DNA of 64,000 nt, taken from positions 5,766,001 to 5,830,000 of the forward strand of contig NZ_CP096276.1 of NCBI RefSeq assembly GCF_024662235.1. The letters are read 5' to 3'. Positions 1 to 8,963 of the stretch are shown here, in pieces. Below the pieces are notes generated by a model, which ran no database searches, was not told the origin of the DNA, and saw nothing but the letters and a program-made list of their open reading frames with translations. Positions within the stretch are counted from its first letter, which is position 1; each line of letters starts with the position of its first letter. The DNA comes from Pimelobacter simplex. Lineage in GTDB: Bacteria; Actinomycetota; Actinomycetes; Propionibacteriales; Nocardioidaceae. The translations under genes were made by a program, and so were the position numbers.

Positions 1-1
1 C

Positions 2-172
2 GACGAGGGCCTGGTCCGGTTCACCTGCAGCCTCTACCGCGAGGTCGAGGCCGGCGACCACGTGCTCGTCCTACTGCGCGTGCGCGCGGTCGAGCACGGC
101 GCCCAGCACGACGCCGCCCACCCGCTGGTGTTCCACCGCAGCGGGTTCGGCCGGCTCGAGCGACCCGCCTAG
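2..172 (+). CDS. Flavin reductase-like protein, C-terminal fragment
   Basis: The window opens inside this gene; 56 C-terminal residues are visible, ending at TAG. The segment reads like the end of the HpaC/flavin-reductase split-barrel family: a strand pair followed by an acidic turn (EVEAGDHVLVLLRV), then the typical tail LVFHRSGFGRL, where the family usually has a His/Tyr-x-x-G-x-(F/Y) pattern. Such enzymes use NAD(P)H to reduce FMN or FAD for a partner monooxygenase. The N-terminal flavin-binding part lies outside the window, so the partner and cofactor cannot be judged. Confidence 0.6.
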   Translation, partial: DEGLVRFTCSLYREVEAGDHVLVLLRVRAVEHGAQHDAAHPLVFHRSGFGRLERPA

Positions 173-249
173 GGTCGCCCCCGATCGCCTCGTACGGCGG
201 TGGCGTGCACCCCGCCGCCGTCGTACGGGGCCTTCCAGCGCGGCCCTGC

Positions 250-1158
250 CTAGAGCGCCGCGCACTCCGCGGCCAGCGCGAGCTGGCGCCGGTGGTGGCG
301 CAGCGCCTCGGCGGTGAAGATCGCCAGCGCCAGCCAGACCAGCGCGAAGCCCACCCAGCGTCCCGGCGGCATGTGCTCGCCGAGCAGGGTCACGCCGAGC
401 GCGAACTGCAGCGTCGGGGTGAGGTACTGCAGCAGCCCCAGCGTCGTCATCGAGACCCGGGTCGCGGCAGCGCCGAAGCACAGCAGCGGGACGGCCGTCA
501 CCACGCCGCTCGCCACCAGCAGCGCCACGTGCCCGGCCCCCTCGCCCAGGAAGTGCCCCTCGCCCGCCGCCCCCAGCCACACCAGGTAGCCCAGCGCGAA
601 CGGCGCGATCACCGCGGTCTCGAAGGTCAGGCTCTCGATGGCCCCGACGTCCGCCGACTTCTTGGCCAGCCCGTAGGTGCCGAACGAGAACGCCAGCACG
701 AGCGCGATCACCGGCGGCCGCCCGTAGTCGACGGTCAGCACCACGACCGCGACGAACCCGATCGTCAGCGCCACCCACTGCGGCCGGCGCAGCCGCTCGC
801 CGAGCACGAGCACCCCGAGCAGCACCGTGACCAGCGGGTTGATGAAGTAGCCGAGCGACGTCTCGACCACGCGGTCGCTGTTGACGCCGTAGATGTAGGT
901 GCCCCAGTTGATCGTGATGGTGACGGCGGCGACCCCCAGCAGCGCCGCCGTACGACGCTCGCGCAGGACCGCGCGCAGGGCCGCCGTACGGCGTAGGGCG
1001 AGGAGGAGGACGCCCATCACCAGCAGCGACCAGACGATCCGGTGGGCGAGGATCTCGACCGGTCCGGACGGGTCGAGCAGCGGCCAGTAGAGCGGGAAGG
1101 CCCCCCAGATCAGGTAGGCCGAGAACCCGAGGAGGAGCCCGCGTCGCTGGTCGGGCAC
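250..1158 (-). CDS. rarD: RarD-type EamA family transporter
   Basis: 302 residues from a GTG start. The protein is almost entirely hydrophobic, with about ten membrane segments in two five-helix repeats, the layout of EamA/DMT transporters. The opening (GLLLGFSAYLIWGAFPLYWPLL), an internal FINPLVTVLLGVLVLGERL and a C-terminal segment with LQYLTPTLQFALGV are characteristic of RarD, named for chloramphenicol sensitivity in enterobacteria. The true substrate of this subfamily is not well established. The length is normal for the family. It diverges from the small secreted-protein gene at 1258, with an inverted repeat between the two. Confidence 0.85.
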   Translation of the reverse strand: MPDQRRGLLLGFSAYLIWGAFPLYWPLLDPSGPVEILAHRIVWSLLVMGVLLLALRRTAALRAVLRERRTAALLGVAAVTITINWGTYIYGVNSDRVVETSLGYFINPLVTVLLGVLVLGERLRRPQWVALTIGFVAVVVLTVDYGRPPVIALVLAFSFGTYGLAKKSADVGAIESLTFETAVIAPFALGYLVWLGAAGEGHFLGEGAGHVALLVASGVVTAVPLLCFGAAATRVSMTTLGLLQYLTPTLQFALGVTLLGEHMPPGRWVGFALVWLALAIFTAEALRHHRRQLALAAECAAL

Positions 1159-1179
1159 GTGCCGACCTTACGACGCCCC

Positions 1180-1213
1180 AGGTTTCGGGACGCGTGCGGT
1201 GGGCACGAAACCT
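1180..1213. promoter_or_regulatory. Inverted repeat between divergent genes
   Basis: AGGTTTCG (1180-1187) and CGAAACCT (1206-1213) are perfect 8-bp inverted arms separated by 18 bp. They lie in the 99-bp gap between rarD (minus) and the secreted-protein gene (plus). The position fits an operator or a shared promoter structure. No regulator is identified, and an 8-bp pair could be chance. Confidence 0.3.
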
Positions 1214-1257
1214 CTAGTCCACCTGCACCATCCCAATCTCGAGGGGGAGTTCCACCC

Positions 1258-1662
1258 ATGCGCATCACTCGCATCATCACCGCCTTCGTCGCGGCGTTCA
1301 CCGCGGCCATGCTCGGTCTGACGATGGCGCCCAGCCAGGCCGCGACCGGCGTGGCCGACCGCGCCGCCGCCGCGCCGAAGCACCAGGTCGCCAACCTCCA
1401 GGCAGGCGAGATCCGCAACACGGGTCGGTTCTACGCCAAGGGCAACGCGGTGACCTACAAGGGCAAGAAGATCATCCTGCAGCGCAAGAACAAGGGCGCC
1501 CACAAGTGGACCGTCGCGCAGAAGCAGCGGACCAACGCCACCACGGGCAAGTTCAAGTTCAAGTTCCGTGGCAAGTGCGGCAGCAAGTGGCGCCTGGTCC
1601 TCAAGCCGAGCGGCGGCTACGCGAAGACCAACGTCACCCTCGGCAAGATCATCTGCTACTGA
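1258..1662 (+). CDS. Small secreted lysine-rich protein
   Basis: 134 residues. The ATG follows a strong ribosome site, GAGGGGGAG, at about 1240-1249. A Sec signal peptide is clear: basic MRITR, a hydrophobic stretch to about residue 25, and an A-x-A-like site near residue 28 (SQA-AT). The mature part (about 105 residues) is strongly basic (KGKKIILQRKNKGAHKW, TGKFKFKFRGK) and carries two cysteines (GKCG and KIICY) that could form a disulfide. It has the feel of a small beta-rich extracellular domain, but I recognise no family. A strong terminator follows, so it is probably a single-gene unit. Confidence 0.75.
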   Translation: MRITRIITAFVAAFTAAMLGLTMAPSQAATGVADRAAAAPKHQVANLQAGEIRNTGRFYAKGNAVTYKGKKIILQRKNKGAHKWTVAQKQRTNATTGKFKFKFRGKCGSKWRLVLKPSGGYAKTNVTLGKIICY

Positions 1663-1686
1663 TCCTCGCCTGAGCACGACGACGAG

Positions 1687-1711
1687 GGGCCCCGCCGGAT
1701 CGGCGGGGCCC
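1687..1711. terminator. Rho-independent-type hairpin, probably bidirectional
   Basis: GGGCCCCGCCG (1687-1697) pairs perfectly over 11 bp with CGGCGGGGCCC (1701-1711) around a 3-nt loop, followed by a short CTT. It lies between two convergent genes (the plus-strand gene ending at 1662 and korB ending at 1736) and can serve both. The T-run is short, as is common in high-GC actinobacteria. Confidence 0.8.
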
Positions 1712-1735
1712 TTCGTGCGTGCGGGTGCGGGACCG

Positions 1736-2839
1736 TCAGTCGATCGTCCAGGTGTCGCCGCCGTTGATGAGCGCGGCGAGCCGGTCCTCGGGGGTGCCCT
1801 GGACCTTGGCGGCCGCGTCGGCGACCTGGGCGCGCGCCTGGTCGTCGTACGTCGGGCGGTCGACCTGGCGGAAGATGCCGATCGGGCTGCGGTTGAGGTA
1901 GCCCGCGTCGGTCAGCCGGGAGATCGCGAACGCCGTCGACGGGTCCGGGTCGTGGGCGTCGTGGACGAGGATGGCGTCGGCGGGCACGGAGGCCGTGTCG
2001 GCGACCTCGACGCCGCCGGCGGCGCGGACCAGGGCCTTGTCGCCCAGGCCGGTGGTCTCGTCGCGGGTGCCGAAGGTGATCGGCTCGCCGTGGACCAGCG
2101 GGATGATCGCGTGGGCTTTGGTGTCGTTGTCCTTGATCGCGTCGAACGCCCCGTCGTTGAAGATCGGGCAGTTCTGGTAGATCTCGACGAGCGAGGTGCC
2201 GCGGTGGGCGGCGGCCGCGGCGAGGACGCCGGTGAGGTGCTTGCGGTCGGAGTCGATGGTGCGCGCGACGAACGACGCCTCGGCGCCGAGCGCGAGCGAG
2301 ACCGGGTTGAACGGGTGGTCGATCGAGCCCACGGGGGTGGACTTGGTGACCTTGCCGGTCTCGGAGGTGGGGGAGTACTGACCCTTGGTGAGGCCGTAGA
2401 TCCGGTTGTTGAACAGCAGGATCGTCATGTTCACGTTGCGGCGCAGCGCGTGGATGAGGTGGTTGCCGCCGATGGACAGCGCGTCGCCGTCGCCGGTGAC
2501 GACCCAGACCGAGAGGTCCTCGCGGGCGGTGGCGATGCCGGTCGCGATCGACGGCGCGCGGCCGTGGATCGAGTGCATGCCGTAGGTGTCGAGGTAGTAC
2601 GGGAAGCGGCTGGAGCAGCCGATGCCCGAGACGAACACGATGTTCTCGCGGCGCAGGCCCAGGTCGGGCAGGAAGGACTGGACGGCCTTGAGGACGGCGT
2701 AGTCACCGCAGCCGGGGCACCAGCGCACCTCCTGGTCGCTGGAGAAGTCCTTGCCGGTCTGGGTCTCACCCTCGCCGAGCGAGGGCACCAGCTCGGTGCC
2801 GGAGCGCAGGGACGGGTTTCCGAGGTCGATGGTCGTCAT
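1736..2839 (-). CDS. korB: 2-oxoacid:ferredoxin oxidoreductase, beta subunit
   Basis: 367 residues. This subunit binds thiamine diphosphate and a [4Fe-4S] cluster and, with KorA, oxidatively decarboxylates 2-oxoglutarate (or related 2-oxoacids) to acyl-CoA using ferredoxin. Visible features are the cluster motif WCPGCGDY (Cys41, Cys44), Cys75 in GIGCSSRF, and a further Cys in YQNCPIFNDG. The ThDP signature is GDGDALSIGG (from residue 116) through FNNRIYGLTKGQ. The start overlaps the korA stop by 4 nt, so translation is coupled. The alpha-beta arrangement matches the mycobacterial KorAB type. 2-oxoglutarate as substrate is inferred from that similarity. Confidence 0.92.
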   Translation of the reverse strand: MTTIDLGNPSLRSGTELVPSLGEGETQTGKDFSSDQEVRWCPGCGDYAVLKAVQSFLPDLGLRRENIVFVSGIGCSSRFPYYLDTYGMHSIHGRAPSIATGIATAREDLSVWVVTGDGDALSIGGNHLIHALRRNVNMTILLFNNRIYGLTKGQYSPTSETGKVTKSTPVGSIDHPFNPVSLALGAEASFVARTIDSDRKHLTGVLAAAAAHRGTSLVEIYQNCPIFNDGAFDAIKDNDTKAHAIIPLVHGEPITFGTRDETTGLGDKALVRAAGGVEVADTASVPADAILVHDAHDPDPSTAFAISRLTDAGYLNRSPIGIFRQVDRPTYDDQARAQVADAAAKVQGTPEDRLAALINGGDTWTID

Positions 2840-4776
2840 CGGGCCGGAGCCTCCTCGTGGTCAGCAGGGGCGTTGGTTCCGTGTTCGCCGAGGTCGACGT
2901 CGCGACCCTCGGCCTGGCCGACCAGCGCGCCGACGGCCTCGGCCAGCTCGGCGGCCTTGAGCGGGAGGCCGTAGACGTGGTTGTAGCCGATCGCGTCGAC
3001 GAGGTACTCCGCGCGCAGCAGGCGGGAGAGCTGGCCGAGGTTCATCTCGGGGACCAGCACCTTGTCGTAGCGCTTGAGGATCTCGCCGAGGTCCTTCGGG
3101 AACGGGTTGAGGTGGCGCAGGTGGACCTGGGCGACGTTGTAGCCGGCCCGGCGGACCCGGCGGCACGCGGCGCCGATCGGGCCGTACGTCGAGCCCCAGC
3201 CGATGACGAGGACCTTGGCCTCGCCCGACGGGTCGTCGACCTCGAGCGGCGGCAGGGAGTCGGCGATGCGCTGCACCTTCTCCTGGCGGATCCGGACCAT
3301 CTTGTCGTGGTTGGCCGGGTCGTAGGAGATGTTGCCGTGGCCCTCGCCCTTCTCGAGACCGCCGATGCGGTGCTCGAGGCCGGCGGTGCCGGGGATCGCC
3401 CAGGGGCGGGCCAGCGTCTCCTCGTCGCGCAGGTAGGGCCAGAACTCGTCGTCGTGGTTGAGCTCGGTGGCGAAGTTCGCGTCGATCTTGGGCAGCTCGT
3501 CGATCGAGGGGATCTCCCAGGGCTCGGAGCCGTTGGCCAGGTAGCCGTCGGAGAGCAGGAAGACCGGCGTGCGGTAGGTGATCGCGATCCGGGCGGCCTC
3601 GACGGCCGCGGCGAAGCAGTCGCCGGGCGACTGCGGCGCGACGATCGGGACGGGCGCCTCGCCGTTGCGGCCGTACATGGCCTGGAGCAGGTCGGCCTGC
3701 TCGGTCTTGGTGGGTAGACCGGTCGAGGGGCCGCCGCGCTGGACGTTGACGACCAGGAGCGGCAGCTCGGTCATCACGGCCAGGCCGATCGCCTCGGACT
3801 TGAGCGCGATGCCCGGGCCCGAGGTGGTGGTGACGGCGAGCTGGCCGGCGAAGGCGGCGCCGATCGCGGCACCGATGCCGGCGATCTCGTCCTCGGCCTG
3901 GAGCGTGGTGACGCCGAAGCCCTTGTGCTTGCTCAGCTCGTGGAGGATGTCGGAGGCCGGGGTGATCGGGTAGGAGCCCAGGAACACCGGCAGCTCTGAG
4001 CGGACGCCGGCGGCGACGAGACCGTAGGACAGAGCCAGGTTGCCGGTGATGTTGCGGTAGGTGCCCGCGCGCATCTTGGCCGGCTTGATCTCGTACTGGA
4101 CGACGAAGGTCTCGGTCGTCTCGCCGTAGTTCCAGCCGGCCTTGAAGGCGGCGAGGTTGGCGCCGAGGATGTCGGCGACCTTGGCGAACTTCTTCTCGAG
4201 GAAGGCGACCGTCGGCTCGGTCGGGCGGCCGTACATCCACGACAGCAGGCCGAGCGCGAACATGTTCTTGGCGCGGGCGGCGTCCTTGCGGGAGAGGCCG
4301 AACTCCTTGACCGCCTCGACGGTGATGCCGGTCAGGTCGACGGGCTGGACCTGGAAGCCGGCCAGGATGTCGTCGACCTCGCCCAGCTTGTCGAGCGGGT
4401 TCGAGGTGTAGCCGGCCTTGTCGAGGTTGCGCTTGGTGAAGTCGTGGGTGTCCACGATGATCGTCGCGCCCTTGGGCAGGTCGCCCAGGTTGGCCTTGAG
4501 GGCCGCCGGGTTCATCGCCACCAGTACGTCGGGCCGGTCGCCCGCGGTGAGGATGTCGTGGTCGGCGAAGTGGATCTGGAACGACGAGACGCCCGGGATG
4601 GTGCCCTGGGGCGCCCGGATCTCGGCGGGGAAGTTGGGCAGCGTCACCAGGTCGTTGCCGAAGACGGCCGACTCCTGGGTGAACCGGTCACCGGTCAGCT
4701 GCATGCCGTCACCGGAGTCCCCGGCGAACCGGATGATCACCCGGTCCAGCTGCTTGACCTGCTTGGTCTGGCTCAC
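2836..4776 (-). CDS. korA: 2-oxoacid:ferredoxin oxidoreductase, fused gamma-alpha subunit
   Basis: 646 residues. An N-terminal gamma-type domain (about 1-200; FAGDSGDGMQLTGDRF, PNFPAEIRAPQGT) is fused to the alpha/pyrimidine-binding domain (about 235 onward; YPITPASDILHELSKHKG, QAEDEIAGIGAAIGA, TSGPGIALKSEAIGLA, VQRGGPSTGLPTKTEQADL). A C-terminal CoA-side domain begins near VLVIGWGSTYGPI. This fused layout and length match mycobacterial-type KorA. It is the first gene of a two-gene operon with korB. A TnnAACnnGTTnnA palindrome sits upstream at 4855-4868. Confidence 0.92.
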   Translation of the reverse strand: MSQTKQVKQLDRVIIRFAGDSGDGMQLTGDRFTQESAVFGNDLVTLPNFPAEIRAPQGTIPGVSSFQIHFADHDILTAGDRPDVLVAMNPAALKANLGDLPKGATIIVDTHDFTKRNLDKAGYTSNPLDKLGEVDDILAGFQVQPVDLTGITVEAVKEFGLSRKDAARAKNMFALGLLSWMYGRPTEPTVAFLEKKFAKVADILGANLAAFKAGWNYGETTETFVVQYEIKPAKMRAGTYRNITGNLALSYGLVAAGVRSELPVFLGSYPITPASDILHELSKHKGFGVTTLQAEDEIAGIGAAIGAAFAGQLAVTTTSGPGIALKSEAIGLAVMTELPLLVVNVQRGGPSTGLPTKTEQADLLQAMYGRNGEAPVPIVAPQSPGDCFAAAVEAARIAITYRTPVFLLSDGYLANGSEPWEIPSIDELPKIDANFATELNHDDEFWPYLRDEETLARPWAIPGTAGLEHRIGGLEKGEGHGNISYDPANHDKMVRIRQEKVQRIADSLPPLEVDDPSGEAKVLVIGWGSTYGPIGAACRRVRRAGYNVAQVHLRHLNPFPKDLGEILKRYDKVLVPEMNLGQLSRLLRAEYLVDAIGYNHVYGLPLKAAELAEAVGALVGQAEGRDVDLGEHGTNAPADHEEAPAR

Positions 4777-5130
4777 ACCTGCTCCACTTCTCTCGACTAC
4801 GCGTCGGCCGCGTCAATGACGGCAGCGACAGGTGCAGCGAGTCTAGAGCCAATCTAGAACACGTTCCACTTTTGGTGGACACCTGTCCAGTTCGCGCCTG
4901 GCCGCCCGGTCGGCGCGGCCTCACCACGATAGTCCGCCCGCGTGCGCGGACGGAGGCGGTGCCGCCAGATGGGCACCGCGGAGGCCCCGGGAGCCCTGTG
5001 GGCTCGGTCACCTCTCCTCGTCGATTTGTCTAACGAGCAGGTTCAGTAACTCACTAATGTGTATTGTTTCGATCTGATTTGAATGGTTCCCGGCACCCGA
5101 GACGCCGGGCCGAAGCAAGGAATGGGTGCG
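4777..5130. other. 354-bp divergent intergenic region between korA and the sulfate importer
   Basis: No gene is seen. The korA side carries direct copies of TCTAGA and the palindrome described at 4855-4868. The importer side (about 5020-5090) is clearly AT-richer than its surroundings, as expected for a promoter, and lies just before the lipoprotein start. I cannot assign a specific box such as a cysteine- or sulfate-responsive operator. Confidence 0.6.
4855..4868. promoter_or_regulatory. TetR/KstR-like palindrome upstream of korA
   Basis: TAGAACACGTTCCA fits TnnAACnnGTTnnA exactly; its core GAAC-AC-GTTC is a perfect dyad. It lies about 80 bp before the korA start. That consensus is the one I know for the KstR lipid/steroid repressor of mycobacteria. 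Here it is only a motif match, and another TetR-family protein may be the true binder. Confidence 0.4.
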
Positions 5131-6159
5131 ATGAAGCGATCGATCAAGGCCGTTGCCGTGGGGCTCGTGGGCGTGCTGGCGTTCGGCGCCTGCAGCTCCG
5201 CCGCCGGTGGCAAGGACGACGGAAAGACCATCAACATCGTCGGGTTCGCCGTCCCGGAGGCCGCCAACAAGGCCGCCGCGACGGAGTTCGAGAAGACCGA
5301 CGCCGGCAAGGACGTCACGTTCTCCGGCTCCTACGGCGCCTCCGGCGACCAGAGCCGCAAGGTCGCGGACACCAAGGGCAAGGACGTCGACTACGTCGTC
5401 TTCTCCCTGGAGCCCGACATGACGCGCCTGGTCGACGCCGGCCTCGTCGCCGACGACTGGAACGCGGGCCCGAACAAGGGCATCGTCTCGCAGTCGGTCG
5501 CCGTCATCGCGGTGCAGAAGGGCAACCCCCTCGGCATCAAGGACTGGAGCGACCTGACCCGCTCCGACGTCAAGATCGTGACCCCGGACCCGGCCAGCTC
5601 CGGCTCGGCCAAGTGGAACGTCCTCGCGCTCTACACCTACGCCAAGTCGCAGGGCGCCACCGAGAAGGAGGCTGACGCCTTCCTCGAGAAGGTCTTCAAG
5701 AACGTCACCACCTGGGCGGCCAGCGGCCGCGAGGCGACCGAGTCGTTCAAGAAGGGCGTCGGCAACGTGCTCCTCACCTACGAGAACGAGGCCATCCTCG
5801 CGAAGCAGAACGGTGAGAACCTCGACTACATCCTTCCCCAGCACTCGTTCCTGATCGAGAACCCGGGCGCCGTCCTCAAGGACTCCGACCCGGTCGCCAA
5901 GGACTGGCTGGACTTCATCCTCAGCGACAAGGGCCAGCTCGCCTTCGTGCAGAAGGGCTTCCGCCCGGTCGGTGACGTCGACATCTCCGGCGTGAGCGTC
6001 GAGGGGGCGAACGACCCGAGCAACCCGTTCCCGACCCCGTCCTCGCTCAGCACGGCCGAGGACCTCGGCGGCTGGTCGGCGATCAACGCCGAGTGGTTCG
6101 GCAAGGACGGCGCCAAGCTCCGCTTCGACAAGCTGTACGCCGAAGCGACCAAGCAGTGA
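5131..6159 (+). CDS. sbp: Sulfate/thiosulfate ABC transporter substrate-binding lipoprotein
   Basis: 342 residues from ATG 5131, chosen over in-frame ATGs at 5083 and 5122 because AAGGA sits 9 nt before it and the signal begins directly (MKRSIKAVAVGLVGVLAF). The lipobox AFGAC places the lipidated Cys near residue 21, so the protein should be anchored outside the membrane. The body matches the Sbp/CysP family: NIVGFAVPEAANKA, TFSGSYGASGDQSRKV (oxyanion loop), TPDPASSGSAKWN and TYENEAILA. It delivers sulfate or thiosulfate to CysTWA. The stop overlaps the cysT start (GTGA), so the four genes form one operon. Confidence 0.92.
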   Translation: MKRSIKAVAVGLVGVLAFGACSSAAGGKDDGKTINIVGFAVPEAANKAAATEFEKTDAGKDVTFSGSYGASGDQSRKVADTKGKDVDYVVFSLEPDMTRLVDAGLVADDWNAGPNKGIVSQSVAVIAVQKGNPLGIKDWSDLTRSDVKIVTPDPASSGSAKWNVLALYTYAKSQGATEKEADAFLEKVFKNVTTWAASGREATESFKKGVGNVLLTYENEAILAKQNGENLDYILPQHSFLIENPGAVLKDSDPVAKDWLDFILSDKGQLAFVQKGFRPVGDVDISGVSVEGANDPSNPFPTPSSLSTAEDLGGWSAINAEWFGKDGAKLRFDKLYAEATKQ

Positions 6160-7004
6160 CGGACACACTCGTCGCACCCACTGGACCGGCGCGCCCGACG
6201 CGCCGGTCCAGTGGGCTGTTCCGCCTGACCCCGACCTCGGGGATCGGGCTGGGTGTCGCCCTCGTCTGGTTCAGCGTCCTGGTGCTGCTCCCGCTCGCGG
6301 CGGTGGTGGGGGCCGCCGCGGCCGGCGGCTGGGGTGCCTTCTGGAACACGCTGACCGACGCACAGACCTTCGCCGCGCTGCGCCTGACCGTCGTCGAGGC
6401 GGCGCTGGTGACCGTGGTCAACGCGGTGATCGGCACCGTCGTGGCGTGGGTGCTCGTCCGGGACCAGTTCTTCGGCAAGCGGATCCTGGACGTCGTAATC
6501 GACATCCCGTTCGCGCTGCCGACGATCGTCGCGGGCCTCGTCCTGCTCACGCTCTACGGCCCGGAGAGCCCGGTCGGCATCAACATCGTGAACACCCGTC
6601 AGGGCATCTTCCTGGCGCTGCTGTTCGTGACGCTGCCGTTCGTCGTCCGGACCGTGCAGCCGGTGCTCATCGAGCTCGACGCCGACGTCGAGGAGGCCGC
6701 CGCCTCGCTCGGCGCGTCCCGGTTCACCACGTTCCGGCGGATCATCCTGCCCAGCCTGGTGCCGGCGATCACGGCCGGCTCGTCCCTCGGCTTCGCGCGG
6801 GCGATCAGCGAGTTCGGCTCCCTGGTGCTCATCTCGGGCAACACGCCGTACCAGACCGAGGTCGCGTCGCTGAAGATCCTCAAGTTCATCGAGGGCGACA
6901 ACCAGGCCGGCGCGGCGGCGGTCGCCGTCCTGCTGCTCCTGGTGGCGATCGTGACGATCGTCGTGCTCGACCTCGTGGCACGGAGGGTGGCGCGCCGTGG
7001 CTGA
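6156..7004 (+). CDS. cysT: Sulfate ABC transporter permease CysT
   Basis: 282 residues from GTG 6156, which overlaps the preceding stop by 4 nt; the longer upstream frame has no basis. About six membrane helices are present. The EAA loop (EEAAASLGASRFTTFRRIILPSLVPAI) marks the contact with the ATPase, followed by AISEFGSLVLISGN, typical of the CysT/CysU subunit. It forms the membrane pore with CysW. It overlaps cysW by 8 nt, so the two are translationally coupled. Confidence 0.92.
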   Translation: MTDTLVAPTGPARPTRRSSGLFRLTPTSGIGLGVALVWFSVLVLLPLAAVVGAAAAGGWGAFWNTLTDAQTFAALRLTVVEAALVTVVNAVIGTVVAWVLVRDQFFGKRILDVVIDIPFALPTIVAGLVLLTLYGPESPVGINIVNTRQGIFLALLFVTLPFVVRTVQPVLIELDADVEEAAASLGASRFTTFRRIILPSLVPAITAGSSLGFARAISEFGSLVLISGNTPYQTEVASLKILKFIEGDNQAGAAAVAVLLLLVAIVTIVVLDLVARRVARRG

Positions 7005-7845
7005 CACCCGACAGATCCGGGCCCGCAAGGGGCCGGTGACCTACGCCCTGCGGTTCTTCGTCATCGCCTACCTCGCCGTGCTCGTCGTGTGGCCGCTGTG
7101 GGAGGTCACCTCGCGGACCTTCGCTCCCGTGGAGCGCGGTGCCGAGGGCGGCTTCAGCGCCTTCCTCGAGCGGCTCCAGGACCCGACCGTGACGTACGCG
7201 TTCAGCCTGACGGCGACCTGTGCCTTCTGGGCGGTGCTCATCAACACCGTCTTCGGCGTCGGCATCTCGCTGCTCCTGACCCGCTACAGCTTCCCGGGCC
7301 GGCGGATCCTCTCGGTCCTCGTCGACCTGCCGATGTCGGTCTCCCCGGTCGTCGTCGGTCTCGCGCTGGTGCTGGCCTACAGCAGCGGCCAGGGCTGGTT
7401 CGGCGGTGCGCTGGAGTCGGCAGGCATCTTCATCATCGGCTCGACGCCCGGCATGATCATGGCGACCGCGTTCGTCAGCCTGCCCCTGGTCATCCGAGAA
7501 GTCGTCCCGGTGCTCGAAGAGGTCGGCATCGACTCCGAGCTCGCCGCGAGCAGCCTCGGCGCCAACGGCTGGCAGATCTTCCGCCGGATCACGCTGCCCA
7601 GCATCAAGTGGGCCGTTGTGTACGGCGTCGTGCTCAGCCTGGCGCGTTCGCTCGGCGAGTTCGGCGCGGTCAAGATCGTCAGCCCCGGCGCGGCCCTGCG
7701 GGGCGAGACCGCCACCATCCTCATCCAGAACCGCTACACCAACTTCGAGGAGCCCACGGCGTACGCCGCCGCGTTCGTGCTCGTGCTGGCCTCCGTGCTG
7801 GCCCTCGTCGTTGTCTCCCTGATCCGCAAGGAGGATCACTCATGA
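6997..7845 (+). CDS. cysW: Sulfate ABC transporter permease CysW
   Basis: 282 residues from GTG 6997. About six membrane helices with an EAA loop ([28 protein letters not shown]) and the CysW-type signature [27 protein letters not shown], which includes the insert before the last helices. This is the second half of the sulfate channel. The stop overlaps the cysA start as ATGA (7842-7845). Confidence 0.92.
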   Translation: MADTRQIRARKGPVTYALRFFVIAYLAVLVVWPLWEVTSRTFAPVERGAEGGFSAFLERLQDPTVTYAFSLTATCAFWAVLINTVFGVGISLLLTRYSFPGRRILSVLVDLPMSVSPVVVGLALVLAYSSGQGWFGGALESAGIFIIGSTPGMIMATAFVSLPLVIREVVPVLEEVGIDSELAASSLGANGWQIFRRITLPSIKWAVVYGVVLSLARSLGEFGAVKIVSPGAALRGETATILIQNRYTNFEEPTAYAAAFVLVLASVLALVVVSLIRKEDHS

Positions 7846-8825
7846 GCATCGAAGTACGCGGTGTCGGCAAGCGCTACGGCGACTTCGTCGCCCTCGACGA
7901 CATCAACGTGTCCCTGCCCACCGGTCAGCTGACCGCCCTCCTCGGCCCCAGCGGCGGCGGCAAGTCCACCCTGCTGCGCATCATCGCCGGCCTCGAGACC
8001 GCCGACTCCGGCTCGGTCGAGATCGAGGGCGTCGACGCCACGAAGCTGCCGCCCCAGAAGCGGAACGTCGGCTTCGTGTTCCAGCACTACGCCGTCTTCA
8101 AGCACATGACGGTCGCCAAGAACGTCGCGTTCGGCCTGGAGATCCGCAAGCGCCCCAAGGCCGAGGTCAAGGAGAAGGTCGCCGAGCTCCTCGAGCTCGT
8201 CCACCTCTCGCAGTTCGCCCACCGGCTGCCCTCGCAGCTCTCCGGCGGCCAGCGCCAGCGCCTCGCCCTGGCCCGGGCCCTCGCGGTGGAGCCCTCGGTG
8301 CTCCTCCTCGACGAGCCCTTCGGCGCGCTCGACGCCAAGGTCCGCAAGGAGCTGCGCGACTGGCTGCGCCGTCTCCACGACGACGTCCACGTGACCACCG
8401 TCTTCGTCACCCACGACCAGGAGGAGGCCCTCGAGGTCGCCGACGAGATCGTCGTCATCAACGAGGGCCGCATCGAGCAGATCGGCAGCCCCGACCAGCT
8501 CTACGACGAGCCGGCCAACGACTTCGTCATGGGCTTCCTCGGCGCCGTCACCCAGCTCGGCCCGCTCCGGCTCCGCCCGCACGACATCGAGGTCGCGGTC
8601 GAGCCCGGCGTGCCCGGCTCGGCGGCCGGCGTCGTGCAGCGCGCCCTGCGCGTGGGCTTCGAGGTGCGGCTGACCGTGGACGTCGAGGGGCAGTCCGAGC
8701 CGGCGCTCGTCGTCCTCTCGCGGGCGCACGCGCGGGCCCTGGACCTCGAGCTCGGCAGTCGGGTGTGGCTGAGCCCGACGACGGGCGCGGCGTCGGTGCC
8801 GTTCCTCGGCGGGGTCTCCGCCTAA
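7842..8825 (+). CDS. cysA: Sulfate ABC transporter ATP-binding protein
   Basis: 327 residues. All ABC motifs are intact: Walker [10 protein letters not shown] (35-43), Q-loop FQHYAVF, signature LSGGQRQR, Walker [13 protein letters not shown] and the switch His in THDQEEA. A short C-terminal TOBE-like domain (about 235-320; [22 protein letters not shown]) is present, somewhat shorter than in classical CysA. It energises CysTW and closes the operon. An 84-bp palindromic repeat begins 5 bp after its stop and may also end transcription. Confidence 0.9.
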   Translation: MSIEVRGVGKRYGDFVALDDINVSLPTGQLTALLGPSGGGKSTLLRIIAGLETADSGSVEIEGVDATKLPPQKRNVGFVFQHYAVFKHMTVAKNVAFGLEIRKRPKAEVKEKVAELLELVHLSQFAHRLPSQLSGGQRQRLALARALAVEPSVLLLDEPFGALDAKVRKELRDWLRRLHDDVHVTTVFVTHDQEEALEVADEIVVINEGRIEQIGSPDQLYDEPANDFVMGFLGAVTQLGPLRLRPHDIEVAVEPGVPGSAAGVVQRALRVGFEVRLTVDVEGQSEPALVVLSRAHARALDLELGSRVWLSPTTGAASVPFLGGVSA

Positions 8826-8829
8826 CGCA

Positions 8830-8913
8830 CATGTAACTACGTGTTACGTCCGCTACCCGGGTGCTGTGGCACGTCACAGCGCCCGGGTAGGTGAACTAAC
8901 ACGTAGTTACATG
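8830..8913. repeat. 84-bp nested palindrome, gene-less copy of the 38.5-kb element ends
   Basis: Outer arms CATGTAACTACGTGTTA (8830-8846) and its exact reverse complement (8897-8913) enclose inner arms CTACCCGGGTGCTGTG (8853-8868) and CACAGCGCCCGGGTAG (8875-8890). The inner arms pair over 16 bp with one G-T wobble around a 6-nt loop. The same outer and inner sequences form the ends of the cassette at 38540-39832. The copy looks like a MITE- or REP-type derivative. The nested hairpin could also end cysA transcription. Confidence 0.85.
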
Positions 8914-8963
8914 AACGGCGCGCGCCTAGCGTCCCGCCTCCGGTCGCGCCCTAATCTGTTCGG

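Noticed and set aside
5022..5083. Specific cysteine/sulfate-responsive operator or riboswitch before the sulfate importer
   Set aside because: The stretch is AT-rich but has no convincing dyad or known riboswitch core, so only a generic promoter region is stated.
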